This document shows positions 8,806 through 16,379 of a stretch of DNA of 64,000 nt, piece by piece. Every line of letters starts with the position of its first letter. Position 1 is the stretch's first letter. Both the position numbers and the translations under genes were made by a program. Origin of the DNA: Mucilaginibacter ginsenosidivorans. Its GTDB lineage: Bacteria; Bacteroidota; Bacteroidia; Sphingobacteriales; Sphingobacteriaceae. Under the pieces are notes generated by a model. That model was not told where the DNA came from and searched no databases. It saw nothing but the letters and a program-made list of their open reading frames with translations. The stretch lies in NCBI RefSeq assembly GCF_007971025.1, contig NZ_CP042436.1, positions 868,001-932,000 on the forward strand, in the 5' to 3' direction.

Positions 8806-10044
8806 ATGCAAAATATCGAAGAAATTTCAGGCGAAGACGAATTGATCCGGTTGCTTCTGAAGAGGCAGTCCGAGCTAAACTCTTTACTTGAGGTAACAAG
8901 GGCCATCAACAAAAACATTTCAACGCCTGTACTGATCCAGATGCTTGAAGTGATCATGCAGAATTACCTGCAGGTGGGCCGTCTGCGCTTTTTGATAGAG
9001 CATGAAGGAACCTTTGTTTGCATATCAAGCTACGGTGGAGACGAAGAAAGCGCCAAATCATTATACCAAGCCTGTAGAAAATTAAGCAAAGCCAGGAGCC
9101 TTACCTCATTGGCAAATCATGAAGACAACCTGCTGAAGAGATACGATTACTTTATTCCGTTCCATCAAAAAAGCAAGGCCATAGCGTATGCCCTGATCGG
9201 TGATTTTAACACTACAGAGGAGATGCTAAGCAACGACCTGAATTTTATTCAGACGCTCATAAACGTGATAGTGGTGGCGCTTGAAAATAAGAGGCTGTTC
9301 CGCGAAAGAATGGAATCGGAACGTTTCAAACGCGAGATGGAGCTTGCCCAGGAGGTGCAGAATATGCTTATTCCTATGCGGCTTCATAAAGAAACGGCTG
9401 TCGAGATAGGCGCTAAATATTTTCCGCATCAGAACATAGGCGGGGATTATTTTGATTTTATCAGGATAAATGCACACGAGTTTTTATGGTGCGTTGCTGA
9501 TGTTTCGGGCAAGGGTATATCCGCTGCATTGCTGATGGCCAACTTCCAGGCGAGTTTACGCGCCTGGTCGGCTGTGGAGGAAGACCTTACGAATATCGTG
9601 GAGCGCCTTAACCAGATCGTGCTCAAGAATACCAAGGGCGAACGCTTTATCACCCTGTTTGTGGCCAAATACAACGAAAAGACGCGAAAGCTTAATTACA
9701 TCAACGCGGGACACAACCCATCCATTCTTTATCACGACGGGGAAGCCGTGCCGCTTAAACTGGGCACGACGATGATAGGCGCTTTCGACGAGCTTCCGTT
9801 CCTGAATCAGGGTGAAGTAGATGTTGACCCCGGTAGCATGATATTTAACTACACAGACGGACTGATGGATTACGATATACCGGTAACCAAATCGTGGAAT
9901 GAAGATAAATTACTGGAATTTGTAATCAATAACGGCGACCTTTCCCCCGATAAATTCAATCAAACCCTGCTCGATCATTTGAACCTCATCATTAAGGGGA
10001 AACCAATTGACGATATTACCCTGCTTACACTCAGGATATTCTGA
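8806..10044 (+). CDS. PP2C-type SpoIIE phosphatase with N-terminal GAF-like sensor
   Basis: A 412-residue protein phosphatase of the RsbU/SpoIIE group, which dephosphorylates anti-sigma antagonists and similar partners. Residues about 20-175 form a GAF-like sensory domain, a short helix follows (ESERFKREMELAQEVQNMLIP, the usual RsbU linker), and the PP2C domain runs to the end. Metal-binding acidic motifs are visible: IGGDYFDF, DVSGKGISAALLMA and NYTDGLMDY. I prefer the ATG at 8806 because the TTG at 8785 lies inside TAATTTG, a plausible shortened -7 promoter box; the longer form adds seven residues. No anti-sigma or STAS gene is adjacent, so the target is unknown. Confidence 0.88.
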   Translation: MQNIEEISGEDELIRLLLKRQSELNSLLEVTRAINKNISTPVLIQMLEVIMQNYLQVGRLRFLIEHEGTFVCISSYGGDEESAKSLYQACRKLSKARSLTSLANHEDNLLKRYDYFIPFHQKSKAIAYALIGDFNTTEEMLSNDLNFIQTLINVIVVALENKRLFRERMESERFKREMELAQEVQNMLIPMRLHKETAVEIGAKYFPHQNIGGDYFDFIRINAHEFLWCVADVSGKGISAALLMANFQASLRAWSAVEEDLTNIVERLNQIVLKNTKGERFITLFVAKYNEKTRKLNYINAGHNPSILYHDGEAVPLKLGTTMIGAFDELPFLNQGEVDVDPGSMIFNYTDGLMDYDIPVTKSWNEDKLLEFVINNGDLSPDKFNQTLLDHLNLIIKGKPIDDITLLTLRIF

Positions 10045-10069
10045 GTTATCCAACTATTTTCCACACATC

Positions 10070-10100
10070 TTTCAAACCGCCTGACAATGCTATATTTTTG
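10070..10100 (+). promoter_or_regulatory. Promoter of rnhB abutting the start codon
   Basis: TTTC at 10070-10073, a 19-base spacer, then TATTTTTG at 10093-10100, an exact TAnnTTTG -7 box. The rnhB ATG begins only five bases after the box, so transcription should start at or next to the A of the ATG and give a leaderless mRNA. Confidence 0.6.
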
Positions 10101-10104
10101 CTGA

Positions 10105-10701
10105 ATGCTATTAGCGCGGTATCAGCAGGAGTATTTGGAAGCGGGTTGTGACGAAGCAGGGCGTGGGTGCCTTGCCGGACCGGTATTTGCCGCGGCAGTA
10201 ATCCTTCCTCCGAAATTCAAGCATAAACTGCTCAACGATTCAAAACAGCTTTCCGAAGACGTCCGTTACAAACTCAGGGATGAGATACAAAAAAAAGCAT
10301 TGGCTTTTGCTGTAGCTTCGGTAACAAACGAGGAGATTGACAAGATCAATATACTAAACGCGTCCTTTTTGGCCATGCACCGGGCTATAGAACAGCTATC
10401 TATGGTTCCCCAGTTTTTGATCATCGACGGTAACCGGTTCAATAAATATAAAGAGGTTCCTCACCAATGCATCGTGGAGGGCGACGGCAAATACTTCAGC
10501 ATAGCGGCGGCGTCCGTACTGGCCAAAACTTACCGGGATGATTATATGAAAAAAATCGCGGAAGAACACCCCGAATACGATTGGCACAGCAATAAAGGCT
10601 ACCCCACAATTAAACATCGTCAAACGATACTGAAAATAGGGTTTACGCCATATCACCGTAAAACTTTCCAGGTAACCGACCCGCAACTGAGCATTTTCTG
10701 A
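10105..10701 (+). CDS. rnhB: Ribonuclease HII
   Basis: A 198-residue RNase HII, which nicks RNA embedded in DNA duplexes, starting with single ribonucleotide misincorporations. The diagnostic [14 protein letters not shown] segment holds the first two catalytic acids (Asp, Glu). The third Asp is in LIIDGNRF and the fourth in KTYRDDYM. The GRG motif that senses the 2'-OH is intact. Length is typical. The C-terminal [14 protein letters not shown] segment is also family-typical. It sits between the SpoIIE phosphatase and a glycosyltransferase and has its own promoter. Confidence 0.97.
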   Translation: MLLARYQQEYLEAGCDEAGRGCLAGPVFAAAVILPPKFKHKLLNDSKQLSEDVRYKLRDEIQKKALAFAVASVTNEEIDKINILNASFLAMHRAIEQLSMVPQFLIIDGNRFNKYKEVPHQCIVEGDGKYFSIAAASVLAKTYRDDYMKKIAEEHPEYDWHSNKGYPTIKHRQTILKIGFTPYHRKTFQVTDPQLSIF

Positions 10702-10709
10702 AAAGATGT

Positions 10710-10740
10710 TTTGAATAGGGTTTTATCGTCTTTACATTTG
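10710..10740 (+). promoter_or_regulatory. Consensus Bacteroidota promoter of the GT4 gene
   Basis: TTTG (10710-10713), a 19-base spacer, and TACATTTG (10733-10740) match the -33/-7 consensus exactly. It lies 20 bases before the TTG start and supports that unusual start codon. The -33 element begins 9 bases after the rnhB stop. Confidence 0.75.
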
Positions 10741-10759
10741 TTAAAACCTGCAAGTTCGC

Positions 10760-11956
10760 TTGAAAATTCTCATATTAACACACCGTGTCCCGTTCCCTCA
10801 AAATGGGGGCTACCCCATTGTGGTATGTAATACCATAAGGGGGTTGGTAAATATGGGGTATGAGATTTCCCTGCTGTCGTTAAAAGACAAAAAACACCGG
10901 CACGAAGAGGAAGAGTCGGACGAACTACTAAGCAAGATCAGCTATCGTTATTACGAAATTGATACCAGTATGTCGCTGGTGGATGGGTTCCTTACCACGT
11001 TCAACAAAAAGGCGTATAATATTGACAGGTATTACAATCAGAACTTTGAGCGCTTGCTGATCAATGAGGTGATAGATGGCAAATACGATATCATCCAGTT
11101 CGAAGGGTTGTTCGTTTCACCTTATATCGACTCCGTAAGGAGAAATTGCAGATCAAAGCTGATATACAGGGCGCATAACATCGAGCACCAGATATGGGAA
11201 AGGCTGGCCCAGCAAAAAAGCGACCCGTTTAAGAAGATATACCTCAGGCTGATGTCGCGGCGCATCAAGAAATACGAGACGGAACGCATAAACAAATTTG
11301 ATGCGATAGCGGTGTTTACTGCCCAGGACAAAAGCACTTTATTACTTTACGGCGCTAAGATACCCGTAGAGGTAGTGCCTGTAGGGGTAGAAATGTCGCA
11401 TTATAAACCCGATTTCAGCAAAACGGAATTTCCGAGCCTGTTTTTTCTCGGTTCGCTCGACTGGACGCCCAACCGCGAAGGAATAGAATGGTTTTTGCAT
11501 GCTTTTCATAACGACATAGCCAACGACGACCTGCGTGTAAAGTTTTACGTAGCAGGTAACGACATCCCCGAGGAGTTTGACGAGTATGAAGTTTTGGGGA
11601 AGATATTTATACAGGGCGAGGTGGATAACGCTTTGGAATTTGTGAACAGCAAATCGATCATGATCGTTCCGCTTTTATCGGGAGGGGGTATGCGGGTAAA
11701 AATTGTAGAAGGGATGGCGATGCAGAAGTGCATCATTTCCACTTCGCTGGGGGCCGAGGGCATCAATTATAAGAACGGCGTAAATATCCTGATCGCTAAT
11801 ACAAGGGAGGAGTTTTTTAAAGCCATAAGGCGTTGTATTGCCGACGAGGACTATTGTAAGGCAGTGGGTATAAACGCACGCAGGCTGATAGAGGACCAGC
11901 ACGATGTGGACAAGGTGACCAACAACCTGGTGAACCTGTATAGGGCGTCGTTGTAA
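10760..11956 (+). CDS. Family 4-type glycosyltransferase
   Basis: A 398-residue GT-B glycosyltransferase. The N-terminal Rossmann half begins directly with KILILTHRVPFPQNGGYP, the usual glycine-bearing first strand and loop, which fixes the TTG at 10760 as the start. The C-terminal half shows FFLGSLDWTPNREGIEWFL and the donor-binding GGGMRVKIVEGMAMQKCIISTSLGAEG with the E-x7-E-like acidic pair. This is the pattern of GT4 enzymes in the sugar transferase PEP-CTERM/EpsH-associated group. It stands alone, so the target polysaccharide cannot be inferred. Confidence 0.88.
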   Translation: MKILILTHRVPFPQNGGYPIVVCNTIRGLVNMGYEISLLSLKDKKHRHEEEESDELLSKISYRYYEIDTSMSLVDGFLTTFNKKAYNIDRYYNQNFERLLINEVIDGKYDIIQFEGLFVSPYIDSVRRNCRSKLIYRAHNIEHQIWERLAQQKSDPFKKIYLRLMSRRIKKYETERINKFDAIAVFTAQDKSTLLLYGAKIPVEVVPVGVEMSHYKPDFSKTEFPSLFFLGSLDWTPNREGIEWFLHAFHNDIANDDLRVKFYVAGNDIPEEFDEYEVLGKIFIQGEVDNALEFVNSKSIMIVPLLSGGGMRVKIVEGMAMQKCIISTSLGAEGINYKNGVNILIANTREEFFKAIRRCIADEDYCKAVGINARRLIEDQHDVDKVTNNLVNLYRASL

Positions 11957-11962
11957 GTTAAA

Positions 11963-12181
11963 CTAAATAAAATCGATGTGCCCTGTTATGAAGGTTACAT
12001 TCAATCCTTTATATCTTTTTTTTAACATCGGCTCCATTTGCGTTTTTAGCTGAGCCGTAAATTCTTTACAACAACATAAAACAGTAATAACGCCCTTTGT
12101 TTCTATCACAAGTGCAGGCATGTTATATTTTCCGCACAAGTGCTTTGACATGCTTTTTCTAAACGCTTCGACGGAGGGCAT
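11963..12181 (-). CDS. Small orphan protein, 72 residues
   Basis: I do not recognise this protein. It starts with ATG, is basic and moderately hydrophobic, and holds a Cys-Cys-Cys run in the middle (VLCCCKEF). No signal peptide or membrane helix is evident. It is probably co-transcribed with the 64-residue ORF 15 bases upstream on the same strand. The pair sits in an AT-richer patch between a glycosyltransferase and a GH16-like gene. Coding status is plausible, given the paired spacing and start codons, but unproven. Confidence 0.5.
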   Translation of the reverse strand: MPSVEAFRKSMSKHLCGKYNMPALVIETKGVITVLCCCKEFTAQLKTQMEPMLKKRYKGLNVTFITGHIDFI

Positions 12182-12196
12182 AAGTGAATCGTTTTA

Positions 12197-12391
12197 TTAG
12201 TTTTTCACCAACGGGGTTTCGTCGTTTATTGATTTTAATATATCGTATTTTATCCTGGATACCTCCTGCTTTCCGACAAGAATGAGCAACAGCCTTAAGC
12301 TATCCTCTACTGTTTTTTCGGGCAGGTCGCCGGTTTTTTCAAAGGCCTGTCTTAGATACATCGGTAGGGTCATGTTTTGCAGTAATTTCAT
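12197..12391 (-). CDS. Small orphan protein, 64 residues
   Basis: Unrecognised. An ATG-started, mainly helical, soluble-looking protein with a leucine-rich middle (SLRLLLILVGKQEVSRIKYDIL). It is the first gene of a two-gene unit with the 72-residue ORF downstream. Its length and helical character would suit a small regulator or the antitoxin-like member of a pair, but there is no motif to support that. Confidence 0.5.
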   Translation of the reverse strand: MKLLQNMTLPMYLRQAFEKTGDLPEKTVEDSLRLLLILVGKQEVSRIKYDILKSINDETPLVKN

Positions 12392-12575
12392 CGGTTAACA
12401 CCCCCGGTCTTCGTTTGTTTTAGCTTAAGGAATAATTCAGAATTACTCCAGAAATTTTTCTTTTAAATAAATTATATATAATCTATAATTAATTGACAGA
12501 TAAATAATTTTATACCTAAAACATTTATTCTTTCACAGGGTATTAGTATTTAAATATTAATTTATTAAATACTTT
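12392..12575. other. AT-rich divergent intergenic region
   Basis: This 184-base gap between the small minus-strand pair and the GH16-like gene is strongly AT-rich, above all from about 12430 to 12575. I see no clean TAnnTTTG box, no hairpin terminator and no RNA gene. It presumably holds divergent promoters. The drop in GC against neighbouring DNA is a mild sign of recent acquisition. Confidence 0.5.
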
Positions 12576-13499
12576 ATGGCACACATTAACAAAATAAGCC
12601 TTATTGCTTCAATGCTGATAGCAGGAACAATGATATATGGTTGTAAAAAACTTGACGGCCCGGCTGACACAGGCTCAATCGGGAAAACTTCCGGCAGTAA
12701 ATACACCAATCCCACCACTGCAACGGCAACTTGCGATTACGACTTTAATGATACAGACCTGACCAACGACGGCTGGGTGAAAACTTTTGACGAAGAATTT
12801 GATGGTGATCTGTCCAAATGGGGTGCCGTGAATGGCGGTATGATCAAAGAGCTACAGCTTTACAATCCTGCGAACGCACACATTGTGAGTGGTGTGTTGC
12901 AAATAGACGCAAAAAAGGAAAATATTACCGGACCAAAAACGATCAATAATGACACCACCAAATCGTTCAATTACTCGTCGGCCTGGATCGTAAGCAGGGC
13001 TTCTTTCGCGGCAAACAGCAGTACACCCAAAGTGCGTATTGTTGCACGTATAAAAATTGCTTCGGGCTACGGTTTGAGTTCTCTTTTTTACAGTTATGGG
13101 CACGGCGCATGGCCAACTGCCGGCGAGCTGGACTATATGGCAGTACAGGGCGATAATACCAAAGTATACGCAACAGATTATTCATATGGGTCAACTGCAG
13201 GCGTAAATACAGTATCCGGCGGCATTCTTTATAATCCAACAACTGAAGACCTTTCAGCTTGCTACCATGTTTATATGATGGAGTGGACGGAGAATTCCCT
13301 AAATTCATACCTGGACGGTAAGTTGGTTGAATCTAAAACAAAGGGGGGCTATGTTTCACAGCTTTTTGGCAAGCAGCAATATATCTCGTTAAGCTTGCCG
13401 ATAGGTGGACTGTATTACAGCAATATCAACGAAGCTAACATACATGGTGGCACCATGTATGTTGATTATGTAAAGGTTTTTACCTCTGTCAATAAGTAG
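12576..13499 (+). CDS. GH16-like laminarinase-fold lipoprotein with altered catalytic site
   Basis: A 307-residue protein. The N terminus is a lipoprotein signal ending in the lipobox MIYGC, followed by a Thr/Ser-rich linker, then a GH16-type beta-jelly-roll from about residue 60: WVKTFDEEFDGDLSKW, then SGVLQIDAKKEN, then GAWPTAGELDYMAVQGD, and C-terminal DYVKVF. GH16 enzymes hydrolyse beta-1,3/1,4-glucans, agar or carrageenan with the motif E-x-D-x-x-E. Here the nucleophile position is Glu184 and the helper is Asp186, but the acid/base position (189) is Ala, codon GCA at 13140-13142. The protein may therefore be a carbohydrate-binding or inactive homologue. It is flanked by AT-rich DNA and unrelated genes; no SusC/SusD pair is near. 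Confidence 0.82.
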   Translation: MAHINKISLIASMLIAGTMIYGCKKLDGPADTGSIGKTSGSKYTNPTTATATCDYDFNDTDLTNDGWVKTFDEEFDGDLSKWGAVNGGMIKELQLYNPANAHIVSGVLQIDAKKENITGPKTINNDTTKSFNYSSAWIVSRASFAANSSTPKVRIVARIKIASGYGLSSLFYSYGHGAWPTAGELDYMAVQGDNTKVYATDYSYGSTAGVNTVSGGILYNPTTEDLSACYHVYMMEWTENSLNSYLDGKLVESKTKGGYVSQLFGKQQYISLSLPIGGLYYSNINEANIHGGTMYVDYVKVFTSVNK

Positions 13500-13546
13500 C
13501 GGGGCAGCGATACCAATAATTTAAGTTAAACATCGTACATGCCGGG

Positions 13547-13573
13547 TTGCAACCAAGTAAATTATTACTTTTG
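13547..13573 (+). promoter_or_regulatory. Promoter of gcvT
   Basis: TTG at 13547-13549, 16 bases, then TACTTTTG at 13566-13573 (exact TAnnTTTG). The box ends 16 bases before the gcvT ATG. This supports starting gcvT at 13590 and not at the upstream in-frame ATG (13539), which would lie ahead of the promoter. Confidence 0.55.
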
Positions 13574-13589
13574 TCGGCAATCAATAGGT

Positions 13590-14669
13590 ATGAAAAATAC
13601 AGCTTTAACTCATAAACATACGGAGCTGGGCGCCAAAATGGTGCCCTTTGCCGGTTATAATATGCCTGTGCAATACGCCGGCATCAACGTCGAACACGAG
13701 ACAGTGCGCAAAGGCGTGGGGGTATTTGACGTAAGCCATATGGGCGAATTTATTTTAAAGGGCGATCAGGCGCTTGATCTTATACAGCGCGTTACCAGTA
13801 ACGACGCATCAAAATTATACGATGGCAAAGTTCAATATTCGTGCTTGCCAAACGAGGATGGTGGTATTGTAGATGACCTGCTGGTTTATCGGATTGATGA
13901 GAAAACCTACATGCTGGTTGTTAACGCCTCCAATATCGAAAAAGACTGGAACTGGATATCGAAATATAATACAGGTGATGTTGAGATGAAAGATATTTCA
14001 GACCGCACATCACTATTAGCTGTACAGGGCCCTAAAGCTGCTGAGGCATTACAAAGCCTGACAGATATCGATTTGGGAACAATGGAATACTATACTTTCA
14101 AAAAAGGAAGATTTGCAGGTGTAGATAATGTTCTTGTATCGGCTACAGGTTATACCGGTGCCGGCGGTTTCGAAATATATGTTGATAATAAGAATGCTGA
14201 GCATATTTGGGACGCCGTTTTTAAAGCGGGCGAACCATTTGGTATTAAACCGATAGGCTTGGGTGCAAGAGACACCCTGCGCCTTGAAATGGGTTTCTGC
14301 CTTTATGGGAATGACATAGACGATACCACTTCGCCGCTGGAAGCCGGATTGGGCTGGGTAACCAAATTCAGCAAGGAGTTTACCAATTCAGCCGCCCTCC
14401 AACAGCAAAAACAGGAAGGCATAAAACAAAAACTGGTAGGTTTTGAAATGATCGATCGCGGCATTCCCCGTCACGATTACGAGATAGTTGATGCTGATGG
14501 TAACAATATCGGCAAAGTAACCTCGGGCACGCAATCGCCTTCGTTGCAAAAAGCTATCGGCATGGGCTACGTAAAAAATGAATTTGCCAAAGAAGGAAGC
14601 GAGATATTTATCAAAATACGCGACAATCAGGTAAAAGCGCAAATCGTAAAGCCACCGTTTTATAAATAG
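13590..14669 (+). CDS. gcvT: Glycine cleavage system T protein (aminomethyltransferase)
   Basis: A 359-residue GcvT, the tetrahydrofolate-dependent aminomethyltransferase that takes the aminomethyl group from H protein and releases ammonia and methylene-THF. Family signatures are [26 protein letters not shown], the folate-site Asp region and [22 protein letters not shown]. The start at 13590 ([14 protein letters not shown]) matches the usual N terminus and the promoter; an in-frame ATG at 13539 would add 17 unlikely residues. Genes gcvH and gcvP are not in the window. The gene is followed by comB after a repeat-bearing spacer. Confidence 0.97.
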   Translation: MKNTALTHKHTELGAKMVPFAGYNMPVQYAGINVEHETVRKGVGVFDVSHMGEFILKGDQALDLIQRVTSNDASKLYDGKVQYSCLPNEDGGIVDDLLVYRIDEKTYMLVVNASNIEKDWNWISKYNTGDVEMKDISDRTSLLAVQGPKAAEALQSLTDIDLGTMEYYTFKKGRFAGVDNVLVSATGYTGAGGFEIYVDNKNAEHIWDAVFKAGEPFGIKPIGLGARDTLRLEMGFCLYGNDIDDTTSPLEAGLGWVTKFSKEFTNSAALQQQKQEGIKQKLVGFEMIDRGIPRHDYEIVDADGNNIGKVTSGTQSPSLQKAIGMGYVKNEFAKEGSEIFIKIRDNQVKAQIVKPPFYK

Positions 14670-14682
14670 TTATTAGGTATTG

Positions 14683-14743
14683 GGCATTAGTCATTGCTGA
14701 TCGCCCTATTAACCCTAATGACCAATGACAAGTGACTAATGCC
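14683..14743. repeat. Inverted repeat overlapping the comB start codon
   Basis: GGCATTAGTCA (14683-14693) is complementary to TGACTAATGCC (14733-14743), an 11-bp stem. The comB ATG (14739-14741) lies inside the 3' arm. The intervening bases are a low-complexity mix of ATTAGTCATTG/CAATGAC units, a style seen again at 51945-52037. In RNA the stem could sequester the start codon. Confidence 0.55.
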
Positions 14744-15455
14744 AAACAACCTGCACGTCTGCCTCTCTCCTGCCCTCATCCCGCTTTATGCGGTTGAGGA
14801 GTATAACGTCGTTATCATCGACATCTTCCGCGCCACATCCTCTATTTGTTATGGGATAGATAATGGGGCTGTGGCTATAATCCCGGTATCGGAAGTAGAA
14901 GAATGCGCCGCCTATCGTGAAAAAGGCCTTGACTACCTGTTGGCTGCCGAGCGCAATGGTGAGGTGGTTTCAGGTTTTGATTTTGGAAATTCGCCTTTTT
15001 CGTACACTAAAGAAAAAGTAGCAGGTAAAACAGTGGTGTTGACCACCACCAACGGAACTCACGCCTTGCACCTCTCGCGCAGCGCTAAAAAAATCGTCAT
15101 CGGGTCATTCTTCAATCTTACCGCCTTAAGCAATTGGCTGGGTCAGCAGAACCAAAACATCCTCCTCGTTTGCGCCGGATGGAAGAACAACTTTAATCTT
15201 GAAGATACGGTTTTCGCCGGCGCGGTTATTGAACGATTAAAGTGCAATGACTTTATCTTGGATGATTCCGCCATTGCAGCCAACGATCTTTATCAAATTG
15301 CCAAAAACGACCTGTCCGGCTATTTAGCCAAAACATCACATAGCGAGCGCCTCAAAAAACTGGGCATCGAAAAGGATATTGCCTTTTGCCTGAATATAGA
15401 TATAACTACCGCCATCCCTGTGTTGCAGGGTGAAAAGTTGGTTAAGCTAAAATAG
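14739..15455 (+). CDS. comB: 2-phosphosulfolactate phosphatase family protein
   Basis: A 238-residue ComB-family protein. In methanogens ComB hydrolyses 2-phosphosulfolactate in coenzyme M synthesis; bacterial members occur without that pathway, so the physiological substrate here is unknown. Family features are IIDIFRATSSICYGIDNGA, the acidic AAERNGEVVSGFDFGNSPF and TTTNGTHAL. The length is typical. The stop is directly adjacent to the convergent mazG-like stop. It may be co-transcribed with gcvT (69-base gap), although an inverted repeat covers its start. Confidence 0.92.
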   Translation: MPNNLHVCLSPALIPLYAVEEYNVVIIDIFRATSSICYGIDNGAVAIIPVSEVEECAAYREKGLDYLLAAERNGEVVSGFDFGNSPFSYTKEKVAGKTVVLTTTNGTHALHLSRSAKKIVIGSFFNLTALSNWLGQQNQNILLVCAGWKNNFNLEDTVFAGAVIERLKCNDFILDDSAIAANDLYQIAKNDLSGYLAKTSHSERLKKLGIEKDIAFCLNIDITTAIPVLQGEKLVKLK

Positions 15456-15782
15456 TTATTTCAACTTCTCATTATTCTTATGCCTTTCCGCATCGCGAAT
15501 GTTTTTCTTTTGAAGATTTTTTTTTAATGCTTCAGTCAGGTCAATACCGGTCTGGTTGGCCAGGCATATCAGTACAAAAAGCACATCGGCCATTTCATCG
15601 GCCAGGTTTACTTCGGTATCCGATTTTTTGAACGATTGCTCGCCGTATTGCCGGGCCATGATACGGGCTACTTCGCCCACTTCTTCCATTAAAATGGCCG
15701 TATTGGTCAACTCGTTAAAATAACGGATACCGGTTGTTTTTATCCAATTGTCGACTGTTTGTTGTGCTTCCTGTATCGTCAT
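15456..15782 (-). CDS. MazG-like nucleotide pyrophosphohydrolase
   Basis: A 108-residue single-domain MazG/dUTPase-like all-alpha NTP pyrophosphatase. The metal-binding signature is present: LMEEVGEVAR (E-E-x-x-E) on one helix and LADEMADVLFVL (D-E-x-x-D) on the next. Such proteins hydrolyse nucleoside triphosphates to monophosphates and are considered house-cleaning enzymes. It is the last gene of a likely three-gene operon rsgA-dtd-mazG on the minus strand (gaps 66 and 72 bases). Confidence 0.93.
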   Translation of the reverse strand: MTIQEAQQTVDNWIKTTGIRYFNELTNTAILMEEVGEVARIMARQYGEQSFKKSDTEVNLADEMADVLFVLICLANQTGIDLTEALKKNLQKKNIRDAERHKNNEKLK

Positions 15783-15854
15783 GTCTTTTTAAGTGTCAGT
15801 TGTAGTAGCGCTGGCAGCTTGATACTTCAAATGTTTAGTGATACTGCATCTAAA

Positions 15855-16313
15855 TTAATGATTATCCTTGTCTTTGGTATCCATGATAATGGTGACAGGA
15901 CCATCATTTAGCAAACTGATCTTCATATCCGCACCAAAAATGCCGGTGGCAACTTTTTTGCCGGTTAGCTTTTCAAGCTCTTTTATCATTTGCTCGTACA
16001 TAGGTATGGCTTTATCCGGCCGGGCAGCACGGGTAAAGCCGGGTCTGTTACCCTTTTTGGTGGCCGCAAATAAAGTGAATTGGGAGATCAGCAAAATATC
16101 ACCATCAACGTCAGCTAATGCTTTATTCATCAGGCCGTTCTCATCGCCAAATACGCGCATTGATGCTATCTTTTGAGCCAGCCATTGCAGGTCTTCGGTT
16201 GTATCGGCATCTTCAATGCCCAATAATACCAAAAAACCTGTACCTATCTCACCGGTTATTTTGCCATCGACTGTACAGCCTGCCTGTGTTACCCGTTGTA
16301 ATATTGCGCGCAT
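15855..16313 (-). CDS. dtd: D-aminoacyl-tRNA deacylase
   Basis: A 152-residue DTD enzyme, which hydrolyses D-amino acids (and Gly) mischarged on tRNA. The two active-site motifs are visible: SQFTLFA and NDGPVT, the latter being the usual NxGPVT cross-subunit Gly-Pro motif. I start at MRAILQRVTQA, the universal DTD N terminus, and not at the ATG ten codons upstream. It is the middle gene of the rsgA-dtd-mazG unit. Confidence 0.97.
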   Translation of the reverse strand: MRAILQRVTQAGCTVDGKITGEIGTGFLVLLGIEDADTTEDLQWLAQKIASMRVFGDENGLMNKALADVDGDILLISQFTLFAATKKGNRPGFTRAARPDKAIPMYEQMIKELEKLTGKKVATGIFGADMKISLLNDGPVTIIMDTKDKDNH

Positions 16314-16379
16314 ATATTTTAGCAGTAAAGAATCAAGACACAAGAATAAAGATTTTTTCCAGTGATATTGAACTTCAGC

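Noticed and set aside
13539..13589. N-terminal extension of gcvT from an upstream ATG
   Set aside because: The -7 box TACTTTTG lies after that ATG and the added residues are not part of the GcvT family.
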